NCBI GenBank assembly: GCA_027308685.1
Contig: DAIDEE010000017.1
Coordinates: 1 to 64,000, forward strand
Direction of reading: 5' to 3'
DNA: 64,000 nt
DNA from: Acidocella sp.
GTDB lineage: Bacteria; Pseudomonadota; Alphaproteobacteria; Acetobacterales; Acetobacteraceae
Every line of letters starts with the position of its first letter. Positions within the stretch are counted from its first letter, which is position 1. The notes beneath the pieces are model-generated. The model worked only from the letters and a program-made list of their open reading frames with translations. It did not search any database and was not told the origin of the DNA. The translations under genes and the position numbers were made by a program. This document shows, piece by piece, positions 29,301 through 38,590 of this stretch.

Positions 29301-30172
29301 CGCGGCCAACGTCTGTGAACCCAGAACCATTGTTCAGGATGCTCGCGCACCCAGCCTTCCAGAAGGGTATTAAATTGCTGGGTCGTGAGTGCAACGTCGG
29401 CCTGCCGGTTTTCGGTTTTAACAATTTTAAATTCGTGGACAAAAATTTTGAAATACGCACCCTGTTGACGCACCACGCGCGCGGCAACAACCGGGACATT
29501 TAAGCGGCGAGCCAATGCGGCGGGTGCCGTGGTTGTCATGGCTTTGTGACCAAAAAATAATGCAGGAATGCCCTCATCCTGCTTCTGATCTACCAGCATA
29601 CCGATATGCGCGTGCTTTTTGAGTAACACCACAGCCTGCCGGGCGCCATCTGAGCCCTTCGGTATAAATCCACCCTGTTGCAACGGGCTTCGTAACTCAT
29701 TCAACAATGCATCAACATAGGGGTTATTCGGCGCACGATACAAATGATACTGCGTAAAGCCAACACGATAACCCGGCACGGTGCCCAATTCCCAATTTCC
29801 GTAATGCATGCCGATCATCAGGGCGCCGATGCCATCATCACGGATTTGAATAGCAAGGTTAGCTGGGTCGATCACTTCGACGCGCTGTGGATCGTCGATC
29901 AGTTTGCTCAAATGGGGATATTCCGCCGTGGTGCGGCCTATATTATCCCACATACCTTTGATAATTTTTGCCCGTGCGGCATCACTCAGTTCGGGCATCG
30001 CCAAAGCAAGATTTTTGGTGGCGGTTTTGTGGGCAGATGTTAGCGGCCCAAAAGTCCTTGCCAATCTGCTGCCAGTCCAGGAAGCTGCATCCAGCGGCAG
30101 GATGCGGAAAAACTGCATGAGCAACCGTGCCGCACCCCCTTGCAGGCGATACGATAAATCCTCGATGGTCAT
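29297..30172 (-). CDS. lpxL: Lipid A biosynthesis lauroyl-type acyltransferase (LpxL/HtrB family)
   Basis: An inner-membrane acyltransferase adding a secondary acyl chain to Kdo2-lipid IVA. The 291-residue protein has the conserved catalytic H-x4-E motif in MIGMHYGNWE and downstream LYRAPNNPYVDALLNELR and GMLVDQKQDEGIPALFFG, typical of the LpxL/LpxM family. It overlaps trmJ by four bases. Acyl-chain specificity is not readable. Confidence 0.93.
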   Translation of the reverse strand: MTIEDLSYRLQGGAARLLMQFFRILPLDAASWTGSRLARTFGPLTSAHKTATKNLALAMPELSDAARAKIIKGMWDNIGRTTAEYPHLSKLIDDPQRVEVIDPANLAIQIRDDGIGALMIGMHYGNWELGTVPGYRVGFTQYHLYRAPNNPYVDALLNELRSPLQQGGFIPKGSDGARQAVVLLKKHAHIGMLVDQKQDEGIPALFFGHKAMTTTAPAALARRLNVPVVAARVVRQQGAYFKIFVHEFKIVKTENRQADVALTTQQFNTLLEGWVREHPEQWFWVHRRWPR

Positions 30173-30939
30173 TCGCGCGGACCACGCGCGAGGTCACTGA
30201 CCACACCATGCAATGTGTTCAATTCCTGGCTTGTTACTTCACCGCGTTGGAAGAGGTGCCGCAGGTTACGCACCATGCCAGGGCGCTTTTGCGGGTTCTT
30301 CAAAAACCCGGCTTCATCACACGCTCTAACCAAATGGCCCATGAAATTTTCGAGCTCACCCTTCGTGGCAACATGGGTTTCATTAGTTTGCAGATTTTTC
30401 ACCGCCGCGTCCTCGTCGCGGGCGATAAACCATTCATAGCCCATGATCATGACGGCCTGCGCAAGATTGAGCGACATGAAACCAGGGTTGAGATCATAGC
30501 GGATCAGGCTGTCAGCGCATGCGATATCGTCGTTATCAAGCCCCGCGCGTTCGGGGCCAAATAATATGCCGGCCTTCATATTGCGAGCGCCGATGGCATG
30601 AATTTCAGCCGCCGCGCCGCGGGCCGTGAGAACCGGCTTGATGATGTGGCGAGGCCGTGGGCAAGTCGCAAAAACCCGGTGCAGGTCTTTTACAGCATCG
30701 GCAACAGTTTCGTGGACTGTGAGTGACTCCAAAATCCGGTGTGCACCCGAGGCCATGCGCCAGGCACGTTCCTGAGGCCAGCCATCACGCGGCGCCACCA
30801 GACGTAGATGAAATAAGCCACCATTGCCCATAGCGCGTGCTACCGCACCGATATTCTCAGCAAGTTGGGGGCGCACCAGGATCACGATGGGGGAAGGTTC
30901 AATGGGCTGTAGATCGGCCCCACCGTCACGACCGGTCAT
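30169..30939 (-). CDS. trmJ: TrmJ-type tRNA 2'-O-methyltransferase (SPOUT)
   Basis: A 256-residue SpoU/TrmH-family enzyme that methylates the 2'-O of residue 32 in some tRNAs. The N-terminal SPOUT motif 1 PSPIVILVRPQLAENIGAVARAMGNGGL, the middle GILFGPERAGLDNDDIACAD, and NPGFMSLNLAQAVMIMGYEW (knot) are clear. A C-terminal helical extension carries FMGHLVRACDEAGFL, favouring TrmJ over TrmL. It is coupled to cysS upstream and lpxL downstream through four-base overlaps. Confidence 0.9.
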   Translation of the reverse strand: MTGRDGGADLQPIEPSPIVILVRPQLAENIGAVARAMGNGGLFHLRLVAPRDGWPQERAWRMASGAHRILESLTVHETVADAVKDLHRVFATCPRPRHIIKPVLTARGAAAEIHAIGARNMKAGILFGPERAGLDNDDIACADSLIRYDLNPGFMSLNLAQAVMIMGYEWFIARDEDAAVKNLQTNETHVATKGELENFMGHLVRACDEAGFLKNPQKRPGMVRNLRHLFQRGEVTSQELNTLHGVVSDLARGPRE

Positions 30940-32297
30940 TTAACATCCCGCCGCCACGTGGTGCCATTCGGGCCATCCTCTAATAAAATTCCATCTGATT
31001 CAAGGGATTTACGAATGGCATCGGCCTCGACGAAGCGCCTTTCGGCGCGCGCCAAACGCCGTGCTTCAATCAAGGCTTCAATTTTTGCAGCATCGGCACC
31101 AGCATGAAACCATTCATCTGGCATGTGATTGAACAGGCCCAACACAGTGCCAGCGGCCAATAAGCCCGCAGCGCCATTGGCATCACCCGCCAAAGCCGCA
31201 TCTGCCAAATTATGCAGTCCTGCAATCGCGCCCGGTGTGTTCAAATCATCGCATAGAGGTTCCAGCACAATGGCCGGAATGTCTGCAGCCGCCACCGCTC
31301 CAGGATGCGTGGCGATCGCCCGATAAAATCTGTCCAACTCGCGTTTGGCTTCCAACAACGCTGCATCGGAGTAATCCAGTGTCGAGCGGTATTGTGAGCG
31401 GATCAGCAAAAATCGCACCGCCTCACCGGGCGCCACCGCCAGTACGTCCCGCACGGTTTTGAAATTGCCGAGCGACTTACTCATCTTTTCACCGTTCACC
31501 AGCAGCATGCGGTTATGCACCCATACATTGGCGAAGGTTGAACCCGGAAAGGCGCAGCAGCTTTGCGCGATCTCGTTTTCATGGTGCGGGAAAATCAGAT
31601 CATCGCCGCCTCCATGGATATCAAAGGACTCGCCGAGATGCTTCCAACTCATCGCCGAACATTCAATATGCCAGCCAGGTCGGCCCCGGCCCCATGGGCT
31701 ACTCCAACCCGGCAATTCCGGTGTTGAAGGCTTCCACAGCACGAAATCGCCGGGGTCACGTTTATAGGGCGCCACATCCACCCGGGCGCCGGCAATTAAA
31801 TCCTCCGGCGAGCGGCCCGAAAATTTGCCATACTCGGTGTCGGAACTGACCGCGAACAGCACATGACCCTCGGCCTCATAGGCATGGCCACTGGCGATCA
31901 GACGCTCAATAATCATGATGATTTCGGCGATATGGCCGGTGGCGGTGGGCTCGATATCCGGCGGCAACGCGAACAAGGCGGCCATGTCGGTGTGATAATC
32001 TGCCGTCGTGCGGGCGGTGATTTCGGCGATCGGCTCACCACTGGTCGCGGCACGTGCGTTAATTTTGTCGTCGATATCCGTGATGTTCCGCGCGTAGGTT
32101 ACACGCGGGTACATCCGGCGCAGCAACCGTATGAGAATATCAAACACCACCACGTTACGGGCGTTGCCCAGATGCGCGAGGTCGTACACCGTGGGACCGC
32201 ACAGGTATGCGCGGACATTGCCGGGGTCGATGGGGGTAAACTGCGCTTTGAGGCGCGTTCGGGTGTTATGGAGGGTTAATTTTGGCCAGGTGCTCAT
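30936..32297 (-). CDS. cysS: Cysteinyl-tRNA synthetase
   Basis: A class I synthetase charging tRNA-Cys. Zinc ligands are present in [18 protein letters not shown], which also holds the HIGH-equivalent HLGN, along with [15 protein letters not shown] and [11 protein letters not shown]. The KMSKS motif appears as [10 protein letters not shown]. The ATG at 32297 (453 residues; [12 protein letters not shown]) is preferred over a GTG at 32324 that adds nine unrelated residues. It heads the cysS-trmJ-lpxL operon. Confidence 0.96.
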   Translation of the reverse strand: MSTWPKLTLHNTRTRLKAQFTPIDPGNVRAYLCGPTVYDLAHLGNARNVVVFDILIRLLRRMYPRVTYARNITDIDDKINARAATSGEPIAEITARTTADYHTDMAALFALPPDIEPTATGHIAEIIMIIERLIASGHAYEAEGHVLFAVSSDTEYGKFSGRSPEDLIAGARVDVAPYKRDPGDFVLWKPSTPELPGWSSPWGRGRPGWHIECSAMSWKHLGESFDIHGGGDDLIFPHHENEIAQSCCAFPGSTFANVWVHNRMLLVNGEKMSKSLGNFKTVRDVLAVAPGEAVRFLLIRSQYRSTLDYSDAALLEAKRELDRFYRAIATHPGAVAAADIPAIVLEPLCDDLNTPGAIAGLHNLADAALAGDANGAAGLLAAGTVLGLFNHMPDEWFHAGADAAKIEALIEARRLARAERRFVEADAIRKSLESDGILLEDGPNGTTWRRDVK

Positions 32298-32403
32298 GCC
32301 TGTTTCTGGGTTAGGCTTTGACACAAATCAAGGCGGTGACTCTGCATCGCAGGGCACCCACCGTTGACGGCCGTGTGGAAGTCAGATAACTAGTTACTGC
32401 GAT

Positions 32404-32418
32404 TGCAAATCATTCTCA
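32404..32418. promoter_or_regulatory. Fur/Mur-like box upstream of the Nramp gene
   Basis: On the minus strand the site reads TGAGAATGATTTGCA, a 7-1-7 dyad-like pattern close to Fur/Mur boxes known in alphaproteobacteria (TGATAATNATTATCA-type). It is about 90 bases upstream of the Nramp ATG in a 180-bp intergenic region. Iron- or manganese-dependent repression is the natural inference; no footprint evidence is available from sequence. Confidence 0.5.
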
Positions 32419-32507
32419 ATTAGGTTGTTTCAATGTTCAATATTTGCCTCCGGTGAATTCTATGCCCCGACTCCCAATTGTTCTAAAAACTAAGTCCGGA
32501 GATTTTG

Positions 32508-33758
32508 ATGTTTGATACGGCGACTCATCCCGCTGGGCGCAGCAACCTTGCCAGATTTATGGCCGTCGCCGGTCCTGGCATCGTGGTGATGCTGGCAGAC
32601 ACAGATGTTGGCAGCATCATTACCGCGGGACAGTCTGGGGTGGCATGGGGCTACAAGCTACTGCTGCTGCAATTCCTGCTGATGCCAATTTTGTATGTAG
32701 TGCAGGAACTTACCGTCCGGCTGGGCATTCATAGCGGCAAGGGCCATGGCGAGTTGATCCGTGACCATTTCGGCAAAGCCTGGGCTTGGCTTTCCGCCAG
32801 CGGGCTGGCGGTTGCCACCACCGGCGCCATTCTGACCGAGTTTTCGGGGGTTGCCGGAGTTGGGGAGCTTTACGGGGTGCCGCGGGCTGTGAGCGTGGTG
32901 CTCTCTGCAGCTTTTTTACTTATCGTCGTCCTCACAGGTTCATACCGGCGGGTGGAGCGGGTGGCGATTGTGCTCGGGCTGTTTGAACTGGCGTTTTTTG
33001 TGGTCGCCTATCTGGCGCACCCCAACCCCAGCCAGATTTTAACCCAATCGGTGCAGCTGCAACTCGGCAATTCGCAATATGTTTACCTGGTTTCCGCCAA
33101 TATTGGCGCGGTCATTATGCCTTGGATGGTATTCTACCAGCAATCAGCGGTGGCTGATAAACGCTTGAGACCTGCCGACCTGCCAATGGCCAGGCTTGAT
33201 ACCGCAATTGGTTCTGTTCTGGCACAGTTGGTCATGGCGGCGGTGTTGGTCGCCACCGCCGCGACGATCGGCCTGCACAACCCAACGGCCAGCCTGAACA
33301 CGGTGGGCGACATGGCCAATGCGCTCATCCCATTTCTTGGCTCGAACGTTGGCAAGCTGGTGTTCAGCGCCGGCGTCATAGGGGCCGGCATGGTGGCCGC
33401 CATCGTCTGTTCGCTGGCACTGGCTTGGGGGCTGGGCGAGGTTTCCGGATACCGGCGGTCACTGGAGGATCATCCGCTAGAAGCTAAGTGGTTCTACGGC
33501 GTTTACGCCGGCTGCTTGCTGGTGGGGGCGGTTACAGTGGTAGCCGTGCCAAATCTGGTGTTCCTGAACATCGCCGTTGAGGTGATGAACGCGCTACTGC
33601 TGCCGATGGTGCTGGGTTTTCTCATCGCGCTGGCCATATTCGCGCTGCCACCAACGGTGCGCCTGCGCGGCTGGTACAAATGGGTGGTGATTTTCCTTGC
33701 AACCGTCACCGCCGGTCTAGGCGTGTATGGCGGGATTACGGGAGCTGGCATATTCTAG
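32508..33758 (+). CDS. Nramp-family divalent metal transporter, divergent metal-site residues
   Basis: A 416-residue inner-membrane transporter of the SLC11/Nramp family with about 11 helices. The ATG at 32508 has a GGAG site six bases upstream. TM1 aligns as AGPGIVVMLADTDVGSIITAG: the canonical metal-binding DPGN is replaced by D33-V-G-S36, so the Asn ligand is lost. TM6 reads IGAVIMPWMVFY, with the usual MPH replaced by M204-P-W206. Such changes occur in divergent Nramp clades, including Nramp-related magnesium transporters, so Mn or Fe specificity should not be assumed. The upstream Fur/Mur-like box nevertheless hints at iron or manganese control. Confidence 0.88.
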   Translation: MFDTATHPAGRSNLARFMAVAGPGIVVMLADTDVGSIITAGQSGVAWGYKLLLLQFLLMPILYVVQELTVRLGIHSGKGHGELIRDHFGKAWAWLSASGLAVATTGAILTEFSGVAGVGELYGVPRAVSVVLSAAFLLIVVLTGSYRRVERVAIVLGLFELAFFVVAYLAHPNPSQILTQSVQLQLGNSQYVYLVSANIGAVIMPWMVFYQQSAVADKRLRPADLPMARLDTAIGSVLAQLVMAAVLVATAATIGLHNPTASLNTVGDMANALIPFLGSNVGKLVFSAGVIGAGMVAAIVCSLALAWGLGEVSGYRRSLEDHPLEAKWFYGVYAGCLLVGAVTVVAVPNLVFLNIAVEVMNALLLPMVLGFLIALAIFALPPTVRLRGWYKWVVIFLATVTAGLGVYGGITGAGIF

Positions 33759-33762
33759 GGGC

Positions 33763-35139
33763 ATGAAAAATGTCCTGCAGTATATCGACGATCATCTCGA
33801 TGCATCATTAGCCCGGCTGTTTACGCTTCTGCGTATTCCCAGCATCAGCGCACAACCTGCCCATGCGGCGGATTGTAGGGCCGCAGCGTTGTGGGCGCGT
33901 GATACTCTTACTGAAATGGGGTTTTCGGCCAGATTATCCGAAACATCCGGCCTGCCGGGAGTCATTGCCCAAAATCACGCTGCCGGGCCAGATGCGCCGC
34001 ATGTGCTGTTTTACGGACATTATGATGTTCAGCCCGCCGACCCGCTAAACTTATGGCATTCCGACCCGTTTAACCCGCAGATTATCGAGGGGCCCCGCGG
34101 CAAACGAATCGTCGGGCGTGGCGCGGTTGACGACAAAGGCCAAGTGGTCAGTTTTTTTGAAGCCTGCCGGGCGCATCTCGCGGTTAACGGCACGCTGCCG
34201 GTTCGTCTCACTATTTTGCTCGAAGGCGAGGAAGAGTGCGGCAGCCCGTCATTGGCGGAGCTGCTGACCAACGAACGCGAGGTTTTGGCTGCCGATTTTG
34301 TGCTGGTTGCTGATACAAATATGTGGAATTTCGAGACCCCGGCGATAACCATGTCGTTGCGTGGGTTAGCCGCCTCTGAGGTCACAATTCACGGCCCGTC
34401 GCGCGATCTACATTCTGGCTTGTATGGCGGTATCGCTTTGAACCCCATTAACGCCCTTACGCGTATTTTGGGGGATCTGCATGATGATCAAGGCAGCGTA
34501 AGGATCCCAGGCTTTTACGATGGCGTCGTGCCGGTAGAAGCGGCCCTGGCTAACGCCTGGCAAAGTCTTGGCTTCGACCCCGACATATTCCTAGGTGAAG
34601 TGGGGCTTCATTATCCGGCTGGTGAGCATGGGCAATCACCACTGGCGCAATTATGGGCTCGTCCCACGGCCGAAATTAACGGCATTTTTGGCGGGTATCA
34701 GGGGGATGGAACAAAAACCGTGATTCCGGCGCAAGCCACTGCCAAGCTGACGTTCCGGTTGGTTCCCGGCCAAGACCCCACTGCAATTCAGAAAAATTTT
34801 GAACGCTTCGTCAATGAGCGGCTGCGTCCCGATGCCAAAGCAAGTTTTAAGCATCTTGGCGCAGCACCGGGGTTTGCGATTAGCTTGGATGCTCCCTTCA
34901 TGCACGCTGCTCAAAATGCGTTACGGGATGAATTTGGCAAACCAGCAGCCTTGGTTGGCTGCGGTGCCTCAATACCGATTGTCGAAGCGTTCAAAACGCA
35001 TCTGGGACTTGATACGCTTCTGGCGGGATTTGGTCTTGATGACGACGCGATACATTCCCCTAATGAGAAATTTGAAGTGTCCTGTTTTCATCGTGGCAGC
35101 CGTGCTCACGCAAGATTATTGCAAGCTTTTGCAGGCTGA
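33763..35139 (+). CDS. M20-family zinc dipeptidase/carboxypeptidase
   Basis: A cytosolic di-zinc peptidase of 458 residues (CNDP/DapE-like subgroup). Metal-ligand motifs are VLFYGHYDVQP, GAVDDKGQVVSF and EGEEECGSPSL; a lid/dimerisation domain follows (SGLYGGIALNPINALTRIL), and the terminal IHSPNEKFEVSCFHRG carries the last ligands. The ATG at 33763 follows the Nramp stop by four bases; the earlier in-frame start lies inside the Nramp gene. Co-transcription with the Nramp gene is likely, but a functional link is not evident. Confidence 0.91.
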   Translation: MKNVLQYIDDHLDASLARLFTLLRIPSISAQPAHAADCRAAALWARDTLTEMGFSARLSETSGLPGVIAQNHAAGPDAPHVLFYGHYDVQPADPLNLWHSDPFNPQIIEGPRGKRIVGRGAVDDKGQVVSFFEACRAHLAVNGTLPVRLTILLEGEEECGSPSLAELLTNEREVLAADFVLVADTNMWNFETPAITMSLRGLAASEVTIHGPSRDLHSGLYGGIALNPINALTRILGDLHDDQGSVRIPGFYDGVVPVEAALANAWQSLGFDPDIFLGEVGLHYPAGEHGQSPLAQLWARPTAEINGIFGGYQGDGTKTVIPAQATAKLTFRLVPGQDPTAIQKNFERFVNERLRPDAKASFKHLGAAPGFAISLDAPFMHAAQNALRDEFGKPAALVGCGASIPIVEAFKTHLGLDTLLAGFGLDDDAIHSPNEKFEVSCFHRGSRAHARLLQAFAG

Positions 35140-35172
35140 CTGTGGCAATTTAGTTATGAAAACATGGGGCGA

Positions 35173-35544
35173 TTAGTGATACCGGATAGCATCCTCGATG
35201 AGCTCGATTTTGCCGTTGCAGACCAAAGCCACGTCGAATCGCATTGAGGGACGGTGCCAATTCGAATGTTCCGCTAATACCAAATCAGCGGCATCCAACA
35301 GGCGGCGCTGCTGCCGGGGCACAACAGCGTAAGCAGCTTCGGCGAAAGAAGAACGCGATTTTACCTCGACAAAAATAAGTGTTCCGGGGTCAGCAATGAT
35401 CAGGTCGATTTCACCTGATTTGGTACGCAAACGTTGGGCCAAAATGTCGAAGCCACGCGCCAAACATTTGGCGGCCACTGCATCTTCAGCCTGACGGCCA
35501 CGAATTTCAGCATTACGACGCTTTGCGATTATCTGAGTATTCAT
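35173..35544 (-). CDS. yraN: YraN-family (UPF0102) nuclease-like protein
   Basis: A 123-residue protein of the UPF0102 family, resembling a PD-(D/E)XK endonuclease fold. The likely active-site region is SGEIDLIIADPGTLIFVEVKSRS, with D, E and K residues in the expected order, preceded by ARGFDILAQRLRTK. Function is uncertain; members have been linked to DNA processing. It lies convergent to the M20 peptidase with a 33-base gap, away from its common rsmI neighbour. Confidence 0.88.
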   Translation of the reverse strand: MNTQIIAKRRNAEIRGRQAEDAVAAKCLARGFDILAQRLRTKSGEIDLIIADPGTLIFVEVKSRSSFAEAAYAVVPRQQRRLLDAADLVLAEHSNWHRPSMRFDVALVCNGKIELIEDAIRYH

Positions 35545-35584
35545 GTTCCAATCATTAAGCGGAAAAAATTAACAAATGATGTTT

Positions 35585-36631
35585 TTATGGTTGCCGCCAA
35601 GCACCTCTTGGCTGTCCGGCAAATTCCTCTACCACGGCCAAGCCAAGGGTCAGCAATACCGGCCCCAAAAAGATCCCGAGTGCTCCAAAACCAATCGCAC
35701 CGCCAAGGACACCGGCCAAGGTCAGCATGTAGGGCAAGGAGGCCCCGCGGGCAATTAGCCATGGCCGAACGATCGAATCTGCTCCACCTACGACCACGAA
35801 GCAGTAAACTGCCAACAATATCGATGTCAGCAAATAACCTTTAGCAAACAAAAACAAGCAAAGCGGGACGTAAATAACCACCGCACCGGCAGGAACGATT
35901 GATATAATGCCAGCGAAACTTGCAAGCAGTATTGGTTGTGGCGCCCGCGCAACTTCAAACCCGATTGCGTACAGCACACCCTGCATGGCCGCCGTCCCCA
36001 CAATTCCGAAGACCACGCCCCTGACTGTTCCTGCAACCAGCCCCAGCAGATGCTCGACCCGGCTTTCAGTCATAATACGCACCAACAACAGGCGAATACG
36101 AACAACCACTTGTTGGCCGGACAGATAGAAAAAGAACGAGACAAACAGAGCGACGACGATACCAATCAGCCCGTGAGTCAGCAAAAATAAAAACCTTAGT
36201 CCCGAGTGCGCGACTGTTCCAATGAGCGGCTGCAACTCGCCGGCGGCTCCTCCCAGATCGTAAGCCGAGTTGTTCCAGAATTGCACAACCAACGACCCAA
36301 CAATTGGGATATGGTTGAGAAACTCCGGCGCCGGTGGAAGGCCGTTCTGGATCGCTGCGTGGATCCAATCCTGACTGATGTGAGCCTCTTTTGCCGCCAC
36401 CAAGCCAATGTTGATGAGCGGCAAAAGACATACCAAAGCCACCAGCAACGTTAGGATTAGAGCCGCCAATCCGGCTGGAAGATAGCGCTTCATCCAAGCG
36501 TAAAATGGCCACGTGCTGTAAACCAATATGGCGGCCCATAGCATAGCAGGTACAAACGGGAGAAGAATTAGTAGGCAACCGAACCCGAGAGCGGCCGCTA
36601 ACGCAAGCAATAAGATACGTTCCGATTTCAT
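35585..36631 (-). CDS. AI-2E family membrane protein
   Basis: A 348-residue polytopic protein of the AI-2E/PerM superfamily, members of which export or exchange small solutes or ions. The N-terminal hydrophobic pairs (LLLALAAALGFGCLLILLPFVPAMLWAAILV), a central soluble segment, and the C-terminal motif IGFGALGIFLGPVLLTLGLAVVEEF are family hallmarks. About seven to eight membrane helices are visible. Substrate is unknown; the AI-2 name is historical. It appears monocistronic. Confidence 0.87.
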   Translation of the reverse strand: MKSERILLLALAAALGFGCLLILLPFVPAMLWAAILVYSTWPFYAWMKRYLPAGLAALILTLLVALVCLLPLINIGLVAAKEAHISQDWIHAAIQNGLPPAPEFLNHIPIVGSLVVQFWNNSAYDLGGAAGELQPLIGTVAHSGLRFLFLLTHGLIGIVVALFVSFFFYLSGQQVVVRIRLLLVRIMTESRVEHLLGLVAGTVRGVVFGIVGTAAMQGVLYAIGFEVARAPQPILLASFAGIISIVPAGAVVIYVPLCLFLFAKGYLLTSILLAVYCFVVVGGADSIVRPWLIARGASLPYMLTLAGVLGGAIGFGALGIFLGPVLLTLGLAVVEEFAGQPRGAWRQP

Positions 36632-36730
36632 GGAGCCCTTGATGGACGAAGGATGGGGCTTGATGCAAGGTCTTCGGTTCGCAATATCAATCTAGTAATA
36701 TGGGATAATAACCGGCACGGGCGCCGAGTC

Positions 36731-36818
36731 TCATATTATATGACATTTGATTGTATTATTTGATTTTTTCGGTTATGTATTCAGGGTCAAGGGTTGGTAA
36801 AAGTTTCTGAGATTCTCA
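36731..36818. promoter_or_regulatory. AT-rich leader with small palindromes upstream of the xre gene
   Basis: The 244-bp gap between the AI-2E gene and the xre gene is AT-rich and contains TCATATTATATGA (36731-36743, perfect 6-1-6) and TGAGATTCTCA (36808-36818, perfect 5-1-5, itself flanked by GTTGG and CCAAC). These may be operators for autoregulation; no clear -35/-10 pair was assigned. Confidence 0.35.
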
Positions 36819-36875
36819 CCCAACTTATGGACATTTGAGACCTTAAAAAGGTTGAGTTTCAAGGAGTCGTCAAAT

Positions 36876-37754
36876 ATGCGCTTTAATGAGATCGGTCAGC
36901 AACTGCGGGCCTACCGTATGGAATCCGGCCTTAAAGCCGAAGAAATATCGGCTCGCCTTGGGGTCTCGCGCGCTGCACTTTACCGTTATGAAAAAGGCGA
37001 AGTCATCAAGCTGGATACGGTCAACCGGTTGGCAGAGCTATTGAAAATTTCTCCTCTGACACTTCTGGGCATCGGGGTAGAATATTACACAAAACCAATA
37101 GGTTATATGGAACGTCTGCGGCAAATCGAAGAGACGTCCGACCAGATTTTACAGGTGTTCGGCCCGCTTTGCTATCTGACCACTTCGGACCATTTTGATT
37201 CTCTTCTCTCGCAGATTTACGAAGAGCAAGCCGAGTCCGCCGGGGTTGAACGCGCTATGGCCCGTGCGGCGGCCGAACAACTTTTGGGTGTTATGAATGC
37301 CCGCAAACGCATGTATGCTGCTCGCAAACCCTCAATTATTGGCATTTTAACCGTAAGCTCGATCCAAAAATTCCTCATGGATGGCGTGGCCGGCCCCGTG
37401 CCGACTTCCGAGCGTCTGCGTAATGCTGCCCGTGATGTTGCAATTCGCGAAATGGAACTGGTTGCAAATTTGATGGAAAGCGAACCTATTGGCTTACAAC
37501 TGGGTTTAATGGCGTCGGGTGAACCGAACGGCCCCTTTACGTTACTTCGCTCACGCGAACGTGCTACGCTGGCCATCAATCCCTTTCCTGCAGACGCTTG
37601 CCCTTCCGTACAATCTGGCGTGGCAATGATTACGGGTGCGGAGGACGCCGTCACGGCTCACCAGCGCGTATCAGAAACCGCCTGGCGTGAAGCCATAAAA
37701 GGGGCAGCAGCGGCGGAACGGGTGCGCTCAATGATTCTGGCAACGCGTGGCTGA
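36876..37754 (+). CDS. Xre-family transcriptional regulator with long C-terminal domain
   Basis: A 292-residue DNA-binding protein. The N-terminal helix-turn-helix (IGQQLRAYRMESGLKAEEISARLGVSRAALYRYEKGEVIKLDTVNRLAELL) occupies residues 4-57. The remaining 230 residues form a helical domain of unrecognised function. The ATG at 36876 is fixed by an AAGGAG site nine bases upstream; a TTG at 36852 is in frame but less suitable. It is followed within five bases by a sulfurtransferase gene, then metC and a DUF4010 gene, so it probably controls that operon. Confidence 0.88.
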   Translation: MRFNEIGQQLRAYRMESGLKAEEISARLGVSRAALYRYEKGEVIKLDTVNRLAELLKISPLTLLGIGVEYYTKPIGYMERLRQIEETSDQILQVFGPLCYLTTSDHFDSLLSQIYEEQAESAGVERAMARAAAEQLLGVMNARKRMYAARKPSIIGILTVSSIQKFLMDGVAGPVPTSERLRNAARDVAIREMELVANLMESEPIGLQLGLMASGEPNGPFTLLRSRERATLAINPFPADACPSVQSGVAMITGAEDAVTAHQRVSETAWREAIKGAAAAERVRSMILATRG

Positions 37755-37759
37755 ATGAA

Positions 37760-38590
37760 ATGGCAACCTTAATCAGTACGGACGCCCTCGCTGCCAAACT
37801 AGGCAGCCCGAACTTGGTGATTTTTGATGCAACTTACTATTTACCCAATGAGAGCCAGGATGCCGTGGCCTTATTTAATGCGGCCCATATTCCGGGAGCT
37901 GTTTTTTTCGACATTGACCTGATCGCTGATCGCGCGAGTGAGTTACCCCATATGTTACCCGGCCCTGACGATTTTGGTTCGCTGGTCGGTGCTCTTGGGG
38001 TTGGAAATCACTCCGAGGTTATAGTGTATGATCAACGCGGCTTGTTTTCGGCAGCACGGGCGTGGTGGATGTTACGGGTATTCGGCCATAATAATGTTTC
38101 AGTGCTTGATGGGGGCTTACCAGCCTGGATAGCCGAGGGACGTGCAATAACCGCTGAAGTGTCGTCTGCCGCACCGCAAAAATTTCGCCCTGATTTTAGA
38201 CCCGCGATGGTAAAAAGTTGGCGCGATATACACGAAAATATCACATCGAAATCTGTGATCGTTCTCGATGCCCGAGCGGCAGGTCGCTTTAACGGTAGCG
38301 TGCCTGAACCCCGGCCCGGTATGCGGAGCGGTCATATTCCGGGTTCCAAGTCACTGCCGTTTAACGAATTGCTGGAGGCAGGGAAAATGCGACCAGCAGA
38401 CTCACTGCGCAAAATATTTGCGGCTGCGGGGGTTGATGGCGCAACCCCCGTTTTTGCAACTTGTGGCTCCGGTGTTACGGCGGCTGTCCTCATTTTAGGG
38501 ATGGCGGTTGCCAACCTGCCTGAAGGCGCGCTTTATGATGGGTCCTGGTCTGAGTGGGGCAGCCGCCTAGATTTGCCTGTTGAGGTATAA
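37760..38590 (+). CDS. sseA: 3-mercaptopyruvate sulfurtransferase (two-domain rhodanese)
   Basis: A 276-residue enzyme transferring sulfur from 3-mercaptopyruvate to thiols or cyanide. It has two rhodanese domains: an inactive N-terminal one (HIPGAVFFDIDLIADRASELPHMLPG) and a catalytic C-terminal one with ATCGSGVTAAV. Cys235 in the CGSGVT loop is the active-site residue and distinguishes this from thiosulfate sulfurtransferases. Its stop is contiguous with the metC start, suggesting a shared cysteine/sulfur role. Confidence 0.94.
   Translation: MATLISTDALAAKLGSPNLVIFDATYYLPNESQDAVALFNAAHIPGAVFFDIDLIADRASELPHMLPGPDDFGSLVGALGVGNHSEVIVYDQRGLFSAARAWWMLRVFGHNNVSVLDGGLPAWIAEGRAITAEVSSAAPQKFRPDFRPAMVKSWRDIHENITSKSVIVLDARAAGRFNGSVPEPRPGMRSGHIPGSKSLPFNELLEAGKMRPADSLRKIFAAAGVDGATPVFATCGSGVTAAVLILGMAVANLPEGALYDGSWSEWGSRLDLPVEV

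Noticed and set aside
36066-36668. A 200-codon minus-strand open frame starting upstream of the AI-2E gene
   Set aside because: Out-of-frame shadow of the AI-2E family gene; no recognisable domain.
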